A stretch of 57,042 bases of DNA from Blautia sp. BIOML-A1 (GCF_009883055.1 NZ_WWVR01000019.1:1-57042); one strand, 5' to 3'. Positions 43,276 to 52,341 are shown, counted from the stretch's first letter. The notes: generated by a model from the letters alone, not told the origin. A program made the numbers and translations.

Positions 43276-43464
43276 ATGAAGGAAGAAAAACCTAAAGAAA
43301 CTCTTCCCTACACCTGTACTCCGGCTTATGACCGCAGCAGCTGTGGGAACTGTATCTGTGCAACCTGTTATGAGCAGGAATTCTGCGATCGCTGCAGCTC
43401 CTGCAAGGAACTTTCTCACAAAAAAGACGCCTGTGGACGCTACGAGGGCGCATATTGCTATTAA
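43276..43464 (+). CDS. 10-Cys mini-protein
   Basis: 62 aa. Ten cysteines, mostly in CxxC spacing: CGNCICATC, FCDRCSSC, then DACGR and AYCY. N-terminus lysine/glutamate rich, no signal peptide, so probably a cytoplasmic metal (zinc or iron-sulfur) binding protein. ATG at 43276 follows GGAGAGG. Own promoter and terminator. Family not recognised. Confidence 0.75.
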   Translation: MKEEKPKETLPYTCTPAYDRSSCGNCICATCYEQEFCDRCSSCKELSHKKDACGRYEGAYCY

Positions 43465-43468
43465 AAAA

Positions 43469-43504
43469 CAGGAGATGCTGACAGTAACCTGCCCGCATCT
43501 CCTG
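43469..43504. terminator. Bidirectional terminator between the Cys mini-protein and phoR
   Basis: CAGGAGATGC/GCATCTCCTG, perfect 10-bp stem with a 16-nt loop, A-run upstream and CTTTTTATT downstream. Serves both convergent genes. Confidence 0.9.
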
Positions 43505-43508
43505 CTTT

Positions 43509-45182
43509 TTATTCGTTAGATTTTCGTTCTTTTGGAAATGTCATAGTAATTTCCGTACCTTTGCCTTCTTCACTGAACATCTTAAGTGTACCACCAAGGA
43601 AGGTAACTCCATGCTTCACGATCGACAGTCCCAGTCCTGTACCACCGATTGCCTTAGAATGGCTTTTATCTACACGATAAAACCTTTCAAATACTCTACT
43701 GCAGTCTTCTCTGGGAATTCCTATCCCATTGTCCTTAACTCTAATCTCCACGCTGTCTTTCAGTTCCTGAAGATGAATACTTACTGTACCATCTTCCCGG
43801 TTATATTTGATTCCATTATCGCACAGGTTATAAATGACCTCTTCCAGAATAGGTCTTACTGTACAAAAATTCAGTTTCTCGCCGTCAATAAAAAGATGCA
43901 CGTTTTTCTTTGCCGCAATGTCTCTTAGATTTCCGCATACATTTTTTACAACTGCATAGGCATCCACTTTTTCCCATTCATACGGATTTTCGCCCTCATC
44001 CAGCTGAGAGATCTTGATCGTATCCTCAACAAGCTGGATCAGTCTCTGTGCCTCCCGGTAAATCCTTCCGGCAAACTTCTGTACATCTTCTCCCTGTACT
44101 ATGCCATCCTGTATGATCTCTGCAAAACCAGAAATAGAAGTCAGAGGTGTTTTCAGTTCATGTGACACATTAGCCGAAAACTCTCTTCTGAGATTTTCTC
44201 TTTCAACCTTCTCAGTCTCATTAACCAGAAGCAGGACTGCACCTACCACTCTGTCATCTCGGGAAACCGGATTTGCGATGAGCTGAACATATTCTCCATC
44301 AAGCTGCAGCATGGCACTGCCATGCTGTCCTTTGAGAACATCTTCGATTACTTTACGAAAATCTTCATTTCGGTCAAGGGAATATACACTGTCACCTATC
44401 TTCGGCTCTCGTAACTGGAACATTCTCCACACACTGGAATTTCCGGAGAGGATCATTGTATATGCATCAATGACCAGAAGCCCCTCCTGCATATTCTCGG
44501 TAATGATCTGGAATTCTTCCTGATTACGTCTCGCTGTTTCCAGCTGCATCTGTATCTGATAATTCTGTTTATGGATTCGGCTGAGAAGAGGTCCCACCTC
44601 CTCATAAATCTGATTATCTTCCGGATGGTCAAGATCCAGTGTATTGATCGGTTTAACAATTTTGGCCGATATACGTGCCGCTGCAATTCCTGCAAAAATC
44701 AGCATCACAATTGCAACACCTATCACGGAAGGAAGAAGCTGAAGCATAAGTGTCAATATGGAAGAATGCACTGCAGCTACTCTGAGAACTGTTCCATCTG
44801 TAAGCTTCCGTGCATAATAAACGGTTTTTTCAGACAGTGTACTGGACATTCGTTCCGCGTATCCCTGTCCTTTTTGCACTGCCTCTTCAAACTCTTTACG
44901 GTCACTGTGGTTTTCCATAGAAGATATGTCCGCCTGGCTGTCATAAAGCACGTTCCCCGACGCATCAATGTAGGTAATACGGGCATCCTTCTGCTTCAGA
45001 TGCTCCAGATAATTTACTCCGCTTTGTTCTACTCCATACGCCAGATAGGAAGCCTCTTTTTCCAGCTCCCCATCTAATTGTTTTCCAAAATACCGATACA
45101 GAATTCCCATTACCAGGGCACTTCCCAGCATCAGGATCATTGCCGAAACCAGCACAGTCGATTTAAATATCTTCTTTGTCAA
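43509..45182 (-). CDS. phoR: PhoR-like sensor histidine kinase
   Basis: 557 aa. Membrane sensor for phosphate limitation. TM1 about 8-29, extracellular region 30-140, TM2 about 145-168, a HAMP-like linker, PAS domain (about 225-325, VIDAYTMILSGNSSVW), HisKA with SHELKTPLTSISGF (phospho-His341), and HATPase with NGIKYNREDG, DNGIGIPRED, GGTGLGLSIVKH. The start is TTG, with GGGAGG nine nt upstream, and overlaps the phoU stop as TTGA, indicating coupling. No response regulator is adjacent. Confidence 0.88.
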   Translation of the reverse strand: MTKKIFKSTVLVSAMILMLGSALVMGILYRYFGKQLDGELEKEASYLAYGVEQSGVNYLEHLKQKDARITYIDASGNVLYDSQADISSMENHSDRKEFEEAVQKGQGYAERMSSTLSEKTVYYARKLTDGTVLRVAAVHSSILTLMLQLLPSVIGVAIVMLIFAGIAAARISAKIVKPINTLDLDHPEDNQIYEEVGPLLSRIHKQNYQIQMQLETARRNQEEFQIITENMQEGLLVIDAYTMILSGNSSVWRMFQLREPKIGDSVYSLDRNEDFRKVIEDVLKGQHGSAMLQLDGEYVQLIANPVSRDDRVVGAVLLLVNETEKVERENLRREFSANVSHELKTPLTSISGFAEIIQDGIVQGEDVQKFAGRIYREAQRLIQLVEDTIKISQLDEGENPYEWEKVDAYAVVKNVCGNLRDIAAKKNVHLFIDGEKLNFCTVRPILEEVIYNLCDNGIKYNREDGTVSIHLQELKDSVEIRVKDNGIGIPREDCSRVFERFYRVDKSHSKAIGGTGLGLSIVKHGVTFLGGTLKMFSEEGKGTEITMTFPKERKSNE

Positions 45183-45841
45183 GCTTGACTGCCTCCCATT
45201 TGATGTTCGTTGTTTCTGTGGACACCGGTGAGTGCATACTCAACCCACTCCGCAATATTTACTGCATGATCTCCGATCCGCTCCATGTATTTTGCCGTCA
45301 TAAGAAGATCAAGTCCTGCCTTTGCATCCAGGTTCTGATACATCAGCTTCGCCAGTTCTTCTTTGACCTGATTAAATGCATCATCTACCTGATCATCATC
45401 GTCAATAACCTTACGGCAAAGCTTCAGATCTTTCTTTACGAACGCGTCAATACTCTCTGTCACCATGCGAACTGTCATCTCTGCCATGCTTCCGATCAGT
45501 TCTGGAACCTCTACATGATTGACCTCAATAAACTTGGAGAGATCAGCGATATCTGCAGCCTGGTCTCCTATACGTTCCATATCAGAAATCATTTTCAGTG
45601 CTGCTGAAACCTCCCGCAGATCCTTCGCTACAGGCTGCTGATGAAGCAAAATACGCATGCAGTGATTCTCTATTTCACGCTCTTTCGTATCAATCTCTCT
45701 GTCTGTGTCAAAAATTTCCCGGACACAGTCATCTCCCCGGATTGCCCTGTTGGAAAGTGAGATCACCTTCTCACAGAGGCTTCCCATTGTGATTATCTGT
45801 ACATGAAGTTCCTCAAGCTGCCTTTCGAAATGTGTCGCCAT
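45179..45841 (-). CDS. phoU: Phosphate signalling complex protein PhoU
   Basis: 220 aa from ATG at 45841 (GGGAGG 11 nt upstream); an in-frame TTG two codons earlier is possible. Helical protein linking the Pst transporter to PhoR. Two PhoU repeats with the metal-binding pattern: MISDMERIGDQAADIADLSKFI (about 90-111) and TAKYMERIGDHAVNIAEWVEYA (about 187-208). Two nt separate it from pstB. Confidence 0.95.
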   Translation of the reverse strand: MATHFERQLEELHVQIITMGSLCEKVISLSNRAIRGDDCVREIFDTDREIDTKEREIENHCMRILLHQQPVAKDLREVSAALKMISDMERIGDQAADIADLSKFIEVNHVEVPELIGSMAEMTVRMVTESIDAFVKKDLKLCRKVIDDDDQVDDAFNQVKEELAKLMYQNLDAKAGLDLLMTAKYMERIGDHAVNIAEWVEYALTGVHRNNEHQMGGSQA

Positions 45842-45843
45842 GA

Positions 45844-46602
45844 TCAACCAAACCTCCCTGTAATGTAGTCCTCAGTTCTTTTGTCCTTAGGCATGGAAAA
45901 CAAGGTATCTGTATCGTTAAATTCTACCACTTCTCCCAGGAGAAAAAAAGCTGTTTTATCAGAAATTCGTGTCGCCTGCTGCATATTATGTGTAACAATG
46001 ACAATTGTATAGTCACCCTTAAGTTCCATTGCAAGTTCCTCGATTTTGGAGGTGGAAATCGGGTCAAGAGCGGAGGTCGGCTCATCCATCAGAAGAACTT
46101 CTGGCTGTACTGCCAGTGCTCTCGCGATACAAAGTCTCTGCTGCTGTCCACCAGACATTCCGAGAGCACTTTTTTTCAGACGATCCTTTACTTCATCCCA
46201 GATTGCTGCATCACGAAGAGATTTTTCTACAATCTCATCCAGTTTTGCTTTGGAATGAATGCCATGTGTTCTTGGACCATATGCGATATTATCATAGATG
46301 CTCATTGGAAACGGATTCGGTTTCTGGAATACCATTCCGACTCTTTTGCGAAGGCCATTGACATCCATATCACCATAGATATCCTCGCCGTCAAGTTCTA
46401 CTCTACCGGTGATCCTGCAGCCCTCTACCAGGTCATTCATTCGATTCAGGGACTTCAGAAGGGTGGATTTACCACATCCACTTGGTCCGATAAAAGCGGT
46501 AATTTCTTTTTCCGGAATATGCATATTGATATCCTTCAGTGCATGAAAATTTCCGTAAAAAAGGTTCATATCCTCTATAGAAAGTTTAATATTATCGTTC
46601 AT
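45844..46602 (-). CDS. pstB: Phosphate ABC transporter ATPase PstB
   Basis: 252 aa. Walker [10 protein letters not shown] (about 37-45), Q-loop [16 protein letters not shown], signature [15 protein letters not shown], Walker [13 protein letters not shown], switch His in VTHNMQQA. Ends YITGRFG as typical for PstB. AAAGGAT precedes the ATG. Part of pstSCAB-phoU-phoR. Confidence 0.97.
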   Translation of the reverse strand: MNDNIKLSIEDMNLFYGNFHALKDINMHIPEKEITAFIGPSGCGKSTLLKSLNRMNDLVEGCRITGRVELDGEDIYGDMDVNGLRKRVGMVFQKPNPFPMSIYDNIAYGPRTHGIHSKAKLDEIVEKSLRDAAIWDEVKDRLKKSALGMSGGQQQRLCIARALAVQPEVLLMDEPTSALDPISTSKIEELAMELKGDYTIVIVTHNMQQATRISDKTAFFLLGEVVEFNDTDTLFSMPKDKRTEDYITGRFG

Positions 46603-46608
46603 TTCGTG

Positions 46609-47514
46609 TTATCCTTTCGCGATACGTTTTGCCACCATACCGGACAAACCGTTAATGATTAATACAAATAAGAGAATGATAACTGCTGTCGCAGATGCCT
46701 GATTCATATGGAGACCTTCACTGGAAAGTACATACATATGAAGAGCCAGTGTACGTCCGGATCCCATCAGATTTGGAACCTGTGCAACGGTTCCGGAAGT
46801 ATAAAGAAGTGCTGCTGTCTCACCAATGATACGTCCGATTGCAAGGATGATTCCTGCAAGGATTCCCGGTACTGCTGAAGGAAGCACAATCGTAAAAATC
46901 GTACGAAGCTTGCCTGCTCCCAGTCCGAAGCTTGCCTCTCTGTAAGAATCCGGAACTGCCTTTAATGCCTCCTCAGAGGTTCTCATAATAAGCGGAAGTA
47001 CCATGATAACAAGGGTACATGCACCTGCCAGAAGAGACATTCCCCAATGAAGTGCTGTTACGAAAAACAGCATACCAAACAGACCAAATACGATAGACGG
47101 AATACCGGAAAGTGTCTCCGCTGTGATACGGATGATCTGTACCAGTTTGTTGCCTTTTTTTGCATATTCTACCAGATAAATTGCTGCAAAAATTCCAAGT
47201 GGTGCTGCAATCACAAGTGACAATCCGGTCATGATAAAGGTATTGATAAGAGAAGGCATCAAAGAGACATTCTCTGAGGTATACTCCAGACTAAAAAGAC
47301 TTGGGGTCAGATATGGGATACCTTTGACAAGGATATATGCTACCAGGAAGATCAGCACAGAAAAAGTAATTACTGCTGCTCCTATCGTAAGAAGTGCAAG
47401 CACTCCTGAACCTGGATGGCTCAGATAGGAACGGATGCGGTCCGATACTGATGTCTGATTTCTCTTTTCCATATTTTCCGTCGCCGGATCTATTGCTGCT
47501 GCATTAGTTTGCAT
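46609..47514 (-). CDS. pstA: Phosphate ABC transporter permease PstA
   Basis: 301 aa. Six transmembrane segments after a polar 35-residue N-terminus. Permease signature: AITAETLSGIPSIVFGLFGMLFF-like (RITAETLSGIPSIVFG) and the coupling loop EEALKAVPDSYREASFGLGAGKLRTIFTIVLPSA. GGAGG lies inside the end of pstC, which it overlaps by 11 nt. Confidence 0.95.
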   Translation of the reverse strand: MQTNAAAIDPATENMEKRNQTSVSDRIRSYLSHPGSGVLALLTIGAAVITFSVLIFLVAYILVKGIPYLTPSLFSLEYTSENVSLMPSLINTFIMTGLSLVIAAPLGIFAAIYLVEYAKKGNKLVQIIRITAETLSGIPSIVFGLFGMLFFVTALHWGMSLLAGACTLVIMVLPLIMRTSEEALKAVPDSYREASFGLGAGKLRTIFTIVLPSAVPGILAGIILAIGRIIGETAALLYTSGTVAQVPNLMGSGRTLALHMYVLSSEGLHMNQASATAVIILLFVLIINGLSGMVAKRIAKG

Positions 47515-48361
47515 GTTCTGACCTCCTGTTCAGTAAAGAAAGACTCAGGTTGATGATCAGGATAAACACGAAAAGTACTACTCCTGTTGCAATTAGTGCT
47601 TCTCTGTGAAGCCCTGTAGCATAACCCATTTCTGTTACGATGTTTGCAGTCATGGTACGAAGACCTTTGAGCAGTCCTACCGGCATTCTTGCCTGGTTTC
47701 CTGCTACCATAATAACTGCCATTGTCTCACCTATTGCACGTCCGATACCAAGGACAACTGCTGCAAGGATACCGGATTTCGCTGCCGGAAGCATAACCAT
47801 AAAAATGCTTCTTTCTTTTGTTGCTCCCAGTGCCAGAGAACCTTCATAATAGCTTTCCGGAACACTTCTAAGTGCGGATTCTGTAGGTCCGATAATCGTC
47901 GGAAGAATCATAATTGCCAGCAGAAGTGAAGCAGCCAGCCAGCTCGTTCCGGTGCCGCCAAAAGTACTTCTGATCAGTGGCACCATAAGGACCAGACCAA
48001 AAAATCCATATACGATAGACGGTACACCAGCCATCAGTTCAATTCCTGATTTCAGCGGACGATAGATTTTCTGCGGACAGTAGCGTGCCATAAATACTGA
48101 TGTGAACAGTGCAATTGGAACACCGATCAGGATTGCTCCACCTGTCACATAGATACTTGCAATGATCATTGGAAAAATTCCAAACTTGTCATTGGATGGT
48201 TTCCATACGGTTCCAAGAAGAAACTTAAGCGGCCCTATCTTTGCGATGGCCGGAAGTCCGTTCGCAAACAGGAACAGACAGATCAGAAATACTGCCAGGA
48301 CAGAAGCACAGGCAGCCACCATAAATACAATTTTCATGGCCTGTTCTTTGAATTTATTCAT
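47504..48361 (-). CDS. pstC: Phosphate ABC transporter permease PstC
   Basis: 285 aa from MNKFKEQAMKIVFM. Six transmembrane segments. GIELMAGVPSIVYGFFGL and the coupling loop TESALRSVPESYYEGSLALGATKERSIFMVMLPAA. FLLGTVWKPSNDKFGIFPMI is a PstC-typical periplasmic segment. It starts 129 nt after pstS, with a hairpin between the two. Confidence 0.95.
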   Translation of the reverse strand: MNKFKEQAMKIVFMVAACASVLAVFLICLFLFANGLPAIAKIGPLKFLLGTVWKPSNDKFGIFPMIIASIYVTGGAILIGVPIALFTSVFMARYCPQKIYRPLKSGIELMAGVPSIVYGFFGLVLMVPLIRSTFGGTGTSWLAASLLLAIMILPTIIGPTESALRSVPESYYEGSLALGATKERSIFMVMLPAAKSGILAAVVLGIGRAIGETMAVIMVAGNQARMPVGLLKGLRTMTANIVTEMGYATGLHREALIATGVVLFVFILIINLSLSLLNRRSEHAN

Positions 48362-48438
48362 ACAGGACTCTTCCTCTCTCCAACTTAGCGGATGCGCTGC
48401 TGGCGCTTCCTTTATATGCAATCAATGTACTCAGACAT

Positions 48439-48470
48439 ACAGGAAGCCCGGAACAAACCGGGCACCCTGT
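48439..48470 (-). promoter_or_regulatory. Intercistronic hairpin between pstS and pstC
   Basis: Nested arms ACAGG/CCTGT and GCCCGG/CCGGGC with a six-nt loop, starting 20 nt after the pstS stop. No U-tract. Probably an mRNA stabiliser that keeps pstS expressed above the membrane genes. Confidence 0.65.
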
Positions 48471-48490
48471 TCTGTCAGTCTGTATATGTC

Positions 48491-49354
48491 TTATTTAGCC
48501 AGGTCTTCCCACTCTGTAGTCTCACCTGTGAAGATAGCTTTTACCTGATCACTGGTCAGATCATCAATGTCATTGTCATTGTTTACTACAACTGCGATAC
48601 CATCTCTTGCAATCTCTGTTGCTGTAAGATTTTCGCTTGTTTCTTCATCTTTCAGTTCACGGGAAGCCATACCGATATCGCAGATTCCTTCTGCTGCGGA
48701 TGTGATACCTGTTGTAGAATCGCTCTGCTGTACTTCTACTGTGATTTTTCCGCCGTTTGCTTTTTCATAGGCTTCTTTCAGTTTTTCCATAACCGGTGTT
48801 ACAGATGAAGAACCAGCTACAACAACTTTACCCTCTGCATCGCTCTGCTCATAAGCTTTTGCATCATCTGCTACTTTGATGTATCCGTTGTCCTCTACAA
48901 TCTGCTGTCCGTCAGCACTCATGATATAATTTTCAAAATCCTGAGCTGCATCGCTGAGTTTCTCACCTGTTACGATGTTGAATGGACGGGATACTTTGTA
49001 TGTATCATTTGCAACATTCTCTGCGGATGCCTCAGCACCGTCGATCTTAACTGCTTTTACAGTGTCATTCAAAGAACCAAGGGAAATATATCCGATTGCA
49101 TTCTCATCACCTGATACAGTTGTCATCATAACGGAAGTGCTGTTTGTGATGCTTGCATCCTCTGTTGTCATATCTACTTTTTCATCACCCTGTTTTTCTT
49201 CAATCCCAAACAGCTCGATGAATGCTCCTCGTGTTCCTGAACCATCTTCACGGGAAATTACATCAATGGTTCCGCTTGCTGCGTTTGCTACAGATGCGAA
49301 AGCGGTAGTTCCAATAAGTGCTGCTGTTACGATTGCAAGAAATTTTTTCTTCAT
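48491..49354 (-). CDS. pstS: Phosphate-binding protein PstS, apparently circularly permuted
   Basis: 287 aa from MKKKFLAIVTAALIG (GAGGAGAG upstream). Signal peptide cleaved near ANA-ASG; no lipobox Cys, unlike most Gram-positive PstS. The elements usually found in the second half come first (DVISREDGSGTRGAF, NAIGYISLGSLNDTVKAVKIDG, VSRPFNIVT). Those usually found at the N-terminus come last (VVVAGSSSVTPVMEKLKEAYEK, GICDIGMASRELKDEE, DGIAVVVNNDN, AIFTGETTEWEDL, then stop). All phosphate-site elements seem present. First gene of the pst operon behind Pho boxes. Confidence 0.9.
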   Translation of the reverse strand: MKKKFLAIVTAALIGTTAFASVANAASGTIDVISREDGSGTRGAFIELFGIEEKQGDEKVDMTTEDASITNSTSVMMTTVSGDENAIGYISLGSLNDTVKAVKIDGAEASAENVANDTYKVSRPFNIVTGEKLSDAAQDFENYIMSADGQQIVEDNGYIKVADDAKAYEQSDAEGKVVVAGSSSVTPVMEKLKEAYEKANGGKITVEVQQSDSTTGITSAAEGICDIGMASRELKDEETSENLTATEIARDGIAVVVNNDNDIDDLTSDQVKAIFTGETTEWEDLAK

Positions 49355-49419
49355 AATAAATAACTCTCCTCTTGATTTTGCTTTATTTAATTTTTTTGTT
49401 TTCCTCATTGACAAGTGCA

Positions 49420-49474
49420 ATTATATGGAGGAAAAGTAAAATACAAAATCGTAACCCTGTAAAATCTTTGTAAA
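49420..49474 (-). promoter_or_regulatory. pst promoter with Pho boxes
   Basis: On the minus strand two perfect TTTACA boxes (49469-49474 and 49458-49463) lie 11 nt apart, the spacing of PhoP/PhoB direct repeats. They are followed by a weak -35 (TTTTGT, 49443-49448) and a perfect TATAAT (49420-49425) 17 nt further on. A weak -35 with upstream boxes is the architecture of an activator-dependent Pho promoter. Confidence 0.7.
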
Positions 49475-49494
49475 ATAGAAACCTTCAAAAAACT

Positions 49495-49524
49495 TTGACC
49501 TGTACGCTGGCTATAGCTTATAAT
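49495..49524 (+). promoter_or_regulatory. Promoter of the aldo/keto reductase gene
   Basis: TTGACC (49495-49500), 18-nt spacer, TATAAT (49519-49524), about 55 nt before the ATG. It is divergent from pst and lies 20 nt beyond the Pho boxes. Confidence 0.6.
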
Positions 49525-49579
49525 AAGGATATATCTGATTCTATTTTTATATCACACAACAGGAAAGGTACTTATTTAT

Positions 49580-50542
49580 ATGAAAAAAATAACTCTTATG
49601 AATACAGATCTCGAACTTTCTCCAATGGGAATGGGCTGTGTAAATGCCGGCATCAAATGGGACGGCGAGGATGCTTACCGGATTTTTGATGCTTTTCTGG
49701 ATATGGGCGGCAATGTTTATGATACTGCCCGCGTCTATTCTGACTGGATTCCTTCTGAGATCGGACGCAGTGAGCGTGTACTTGGTCAGTGGCTCCGTCA
49801 GAGCGGAAAGCGTCATGACGTTATATTACTCACCAAGGGCGGACATCCGGATATGACTTCTGCCACCCCTGATATGCACGCTTCACGGATTTCTACTGAA
49901 AACATGCGTACAGATCTGGAACTTTCTCTTCGTGCACTTGGCACAGATTATATTGATATTTATTTTTATCACAGAGATAATGAAGCGATTCCTGCAGGAG
50001 AATTAATTGAAATAATGGAAAATTTCCGAAAAGAGGGAAAAATCCGTTACTATGGCTGCTCCAACTGGAGTACCGCACGTATGAAAGAAGCAGATGTCTA
50101 TGCCGCATCCAAAGGATACCGCGGTTTCACGGCAAATGAGGCATTGTTTAATATCGGTTCCTCCTCCATGCGTCCGCCTGCAGATGACACCCTGGCCATC
50201 ATGGATCAGGAGATGCAGAAGTATCACGCAGAAAATCCTCAGAATCTGGCCATGCCATATATGTCTGTGTGCAGTGGATTTTTCCATAAATTATATGCCG
50301 ACGGAACAGCCGCTGTAAAAGATTCCGAATACTATACTCCTGAGAATCTCAAGATTGCCGAAGGACTTCACGGACTAATGGAAGAATATCAGATTTCTCT
50401 GACTCAGGCCATTCTGGGATATCTGACCTGCCGTGATTTTACCTGCCTGCCACTTTACGGACCACGAAATACGGCGGATCTTAGAGAAGCCATGGAAACC
50501 TTCTCCATTCCATTCCTCAGAGAATATTATCCTGAAGTGTAA
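49580..50542 (+). CDS. Aldo/keto reductase
   Basis: 320 aa. NAD(P)H-dependent oxidoreductase with a TIM-barrel fold. Catalytic tetrad recognisable: Asp in NVYDTARVYSDW (about residue 48) with Tyr following, Lys in LLTKGGHP (about 84), His in IYFYHRDN (about 131). YYGCSNWSTARM is the family NADP-loop strand. Substrate unknown; similar proteins are often called predicted oxidoreductases. Monocistronic. Confidence 0.88.
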   Translation: MKKITLMNTDLELSPMGMGCVNAGIKWDGEDAYRIFDAFLDMGGNVYDTARVYSDWIPSEIGRSERVLGQWLRQSGKRHDVILLTKGGHPDMTSATPDMHASRISTENMRTDLELSLRALGTDYIDIYFYHRDNEAIPAGELIEIMENFRKEGKIRYYGCSNWSTARMKEADVYAASKGYRGFTANEALFNIGSSSMRPPADDTLAIMDQEMQKYHAENPQNLAMPYMSVCSGFFHKLYADGTAAVKDSEYYTPENLKIAEGLHGLMEEYQISLTQAILGYLTCRDFTCLPLYGPRNTADLREAMETFSIPFLREYYPEV

Positions 50543-50551
50543 TTTGCAAAA

Positions 50552-50584
50552 AGGGCACAGCTCATTTTATCTGAGCTGTGCCCT
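50552..50584. terminator. Bidirectional terminator
   Basis: AGGGCACAGCTC/GAGCTGTGCCCT, perfect 12-bp stem with a nine-nt loop, TTTTTGC on the minus strand and CTCTTCTTC on the plus. Between the convergent reductase and coat-like genes. Confidence 0.9.
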
Positions 50585-50598
50585 CTTCTTCTGTTGTC

Positions 50599-51057
50599 TT
50601 ATGCCATCCCGTTTACTGTTTTGTATTTATACAGCATCTCTGCGTGATTCTGTTCTTCTACCTGAATATCTGCGAGCAGTTTACGCACTCCACTGTCACC
50701 AAAAGCAAATACATTTGAATTGTATTCTCCTGATACCAGCTTTTCTGACGCAATACAGTCCGTTGCCAGAAAAGCATCCAGCTGTTTGTCCTCCGGGGAA
50801 CTCATCGCCGTATAGGCAGCCTTCGGCTGATACTCTTTCCCTGCATTGTCGTTGCAGTTACACTGCGGGACTTCTCCTCTGAGTACACGGTCAAGAGAAT
50901 CATAATGTTCTCTTTCCTTCTTTTCCAGAATCTGAAAAAGATTCTTCAGTTCAGGATCTTTCGCCTGCTGCGCATATCTTCCGTATTTTTCAATGCAGCT
51001 TTTTTCCTGTGTCTGTAAGTCTTCAATCGTGGTACGTTCCTTTTCTTTTAATATCAT
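50599..51057 (-). CDS. Spore coat protein (CotF-like, ferritin-like fold)
   Basis: 152 aa from MILKEKERTTIEDLQTQEK (AGAGGAAG upstream). Two helical halves separated by a Cys/Asn linker (VPQCNCNDNAGKEY, about 72-85). KLVSGEYNSNVFAFGDSGVRKLLADIQVEEQNHAEMLYKY matches the CotF/coat-protein C-terminal half, with ferritin-like helices but few metal ligands. Suggests a spore-forming host. Single gene. Confidence 0.75.
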   Translation of the reverse strand: MILKEKERTTIEDLQTQEKSCIEKYGRYAQQAKDPELKNLFQILEKKEREHYDSLDRVLRGEVPQCNCNDNAGKEYQPKAAYTAMSSPEDKQLDAFLATDCIASEKLVSGEYNSNVFAFGDSGVRKLLADIQVEEQNHAEMLYKYKTVNGMA

Positions 51058-51169
51058 CGTATACGCTTCCTCTCTTTGATTTTGCAATACGATGACAGTA
51101 TCTGCTGTGATGGGAAATATTATACCTGAACTTATGATAAAATTTTATAGACTTATTTCAGAAAAAATC

Positions 51170-51589
51170 TTATATATTTTTTCCCAGAATCACCTTGATC
51201 AGGTATTTATCCAACATGATCGTACGGTTCCAGGGATTAAGGATCACACCTTCGATTTCATCTGCAGTAAGTGCGGTTTCAAATAATCTGTCAATATCTG
51301 TAAGAAATGTAGATTTGACATTTCCGCCCCCTTTCAGTTCTTCCTCAAAACTGGTAAATGCTGCCCACCAACTTCTTCCATCCTCTGTTTTGATCGCTTC
51401 CAGTCGGATCTGTCCATCTCCCTTTGGTGGTTCCACAGCAATGATGAACTGACCGTCCGCTTTCATACAGCGGCGGATCACGGTAAGCGTATGTGCCAGC
51501 ATTTCCTGTGTGGTTTCTTTTTGAAGTCCCGCAATCGCCTCTTCTATTTTTTCGTTGCCCTGTAATCCTTTGTCTGTGTTATTGTTCAT
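51170..51589 (-). CDS. SseB-like domain protein
   Basis: 139 aa. N-terminal helix, then the SseB-N fold: MKADGQFIIAVEP, FTSFEEELKGGG, LFETALTADEIEGVILNPWNRTIMLDKYLIKVIL. The closing NPW...I/VL segment is typical. Soluble, function uncertain (SseB proteins are linked to stress or secretion-associated roles in other bacteria). It starts 16 nt after yjjG, so one transcript. Confidence 0.8.
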   Translation of the reverse strand: MNNNTDKGLQGNEKIEEAIAGLQKETTQEMLAHTLTVIRRCMKADGQFIIAVEPPKGDGQIRLEAIKTEDGRSWWAAFTSFEEELKGGGNVKSTFLTDIDRLFETALTADEIEGVILNPWNRTIMLDKYLIKVILGKNI

Positions 51590-51605
51590 GTTTTTTCCTC
51601 TTCTT

Positions 51606-52310
51606 TTACAGAATATTTTTTAGTTCTCTCAATTCATGGATAATATACTCTGCCGGTTTTCCACTTTTTGATTTTTCTTCGTTATATTTTTCCACCGAAG
51701 GCACATACCAGCAGGTGGACATCCCATAGAGTTTCCCGCCTGCAATATCTGCTGTCAGGGAATCTCCGATCATCATACATTCTTCTGGCTGCACTCCCGG
51801 AAGAAGCCTCATACAACCATCAAAAAACTGTTTTCCCGGCTTATCTGCCCCTATCTTTTCTGAAACAAAGCAATAGTCAAAATATTTCAGCATATCTGCA
51901 CTTTTCAGACGATTGATCTGCTGCTCGTAAGGACCATTACTTGCGGCACAGAGACAGTAGTCTTTCTTATATAAATATTCCAGAAGTTCTTCTGCGCCTT
52001 CCACCGGAATCGCAGTCAGATGAAGCAGTCTGCGGAATTCCTTTTCCATCTCGACTCCATCCGCTTCCAGTCCGAGATGTGCAAGGATTGCCTGCCAGCG
52101 CACATGAAAAAGATCGTCCATAGTCAGCTCTCTGCGCTCAATCCTCTGCCATATTTTGTTGTTTTCTTCTGTAAATACAGAAAACATTTCTGATCTGTAT
52201 TCCAGTCCTGCCTTCCGGAAGCACTGCTCCATTCCCCATGCAGCACCTGCATCAAAATCCAGCAGAGTATTATCAATATCCAGAAAAAGAACTCTTATCT
52301 TATGGTTCAT
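51606..52310 (-). CDS. yjjG: YjjG-type HAD hydrolase, noncanonical pyrimidine nucleotidase
   Basis: 234 aa. HAD superfamily: motif I FLDIDNTLLDFD (nucleophile Asp about 11), motif II CLCAASNGP, motif III Lys in EKIGADKPGKQFFD, motif IV MMIGDSLTADIAGG. An alpha-helical cap sits between motifs I and II. YjjG dephosphorylates dUMP, dTMP and damaged pyrimidine nucleotides (family knowledge). Ribosome site GAGGA. Confidence 0.88.
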   Translation of the reverse strand: MNHKIRVLFLDIDNTLLDFDAGAAWGMEQCFRKAGLEYRSEMFSVFTEENNKIWQRIERRELTMDDLFHVRWQAILAHLGLEADGVEMEKEFRRLLHLTAIPVEGAEELLEYLYKKDYCLCAASNGPYEQQINRLKSADMLKYFDYCFVSEKIGADKPGKQFFDGCMRLLPGVQPEECMMIGDSLTADIAGGKLYGMSTCWYVPSVEKYNEEKSKSGKPAEYIIHELRELKNIL

Positions 52311-52341
52311 ATAGTTTTCCTCATTTTTTCTGTTTCATCTT

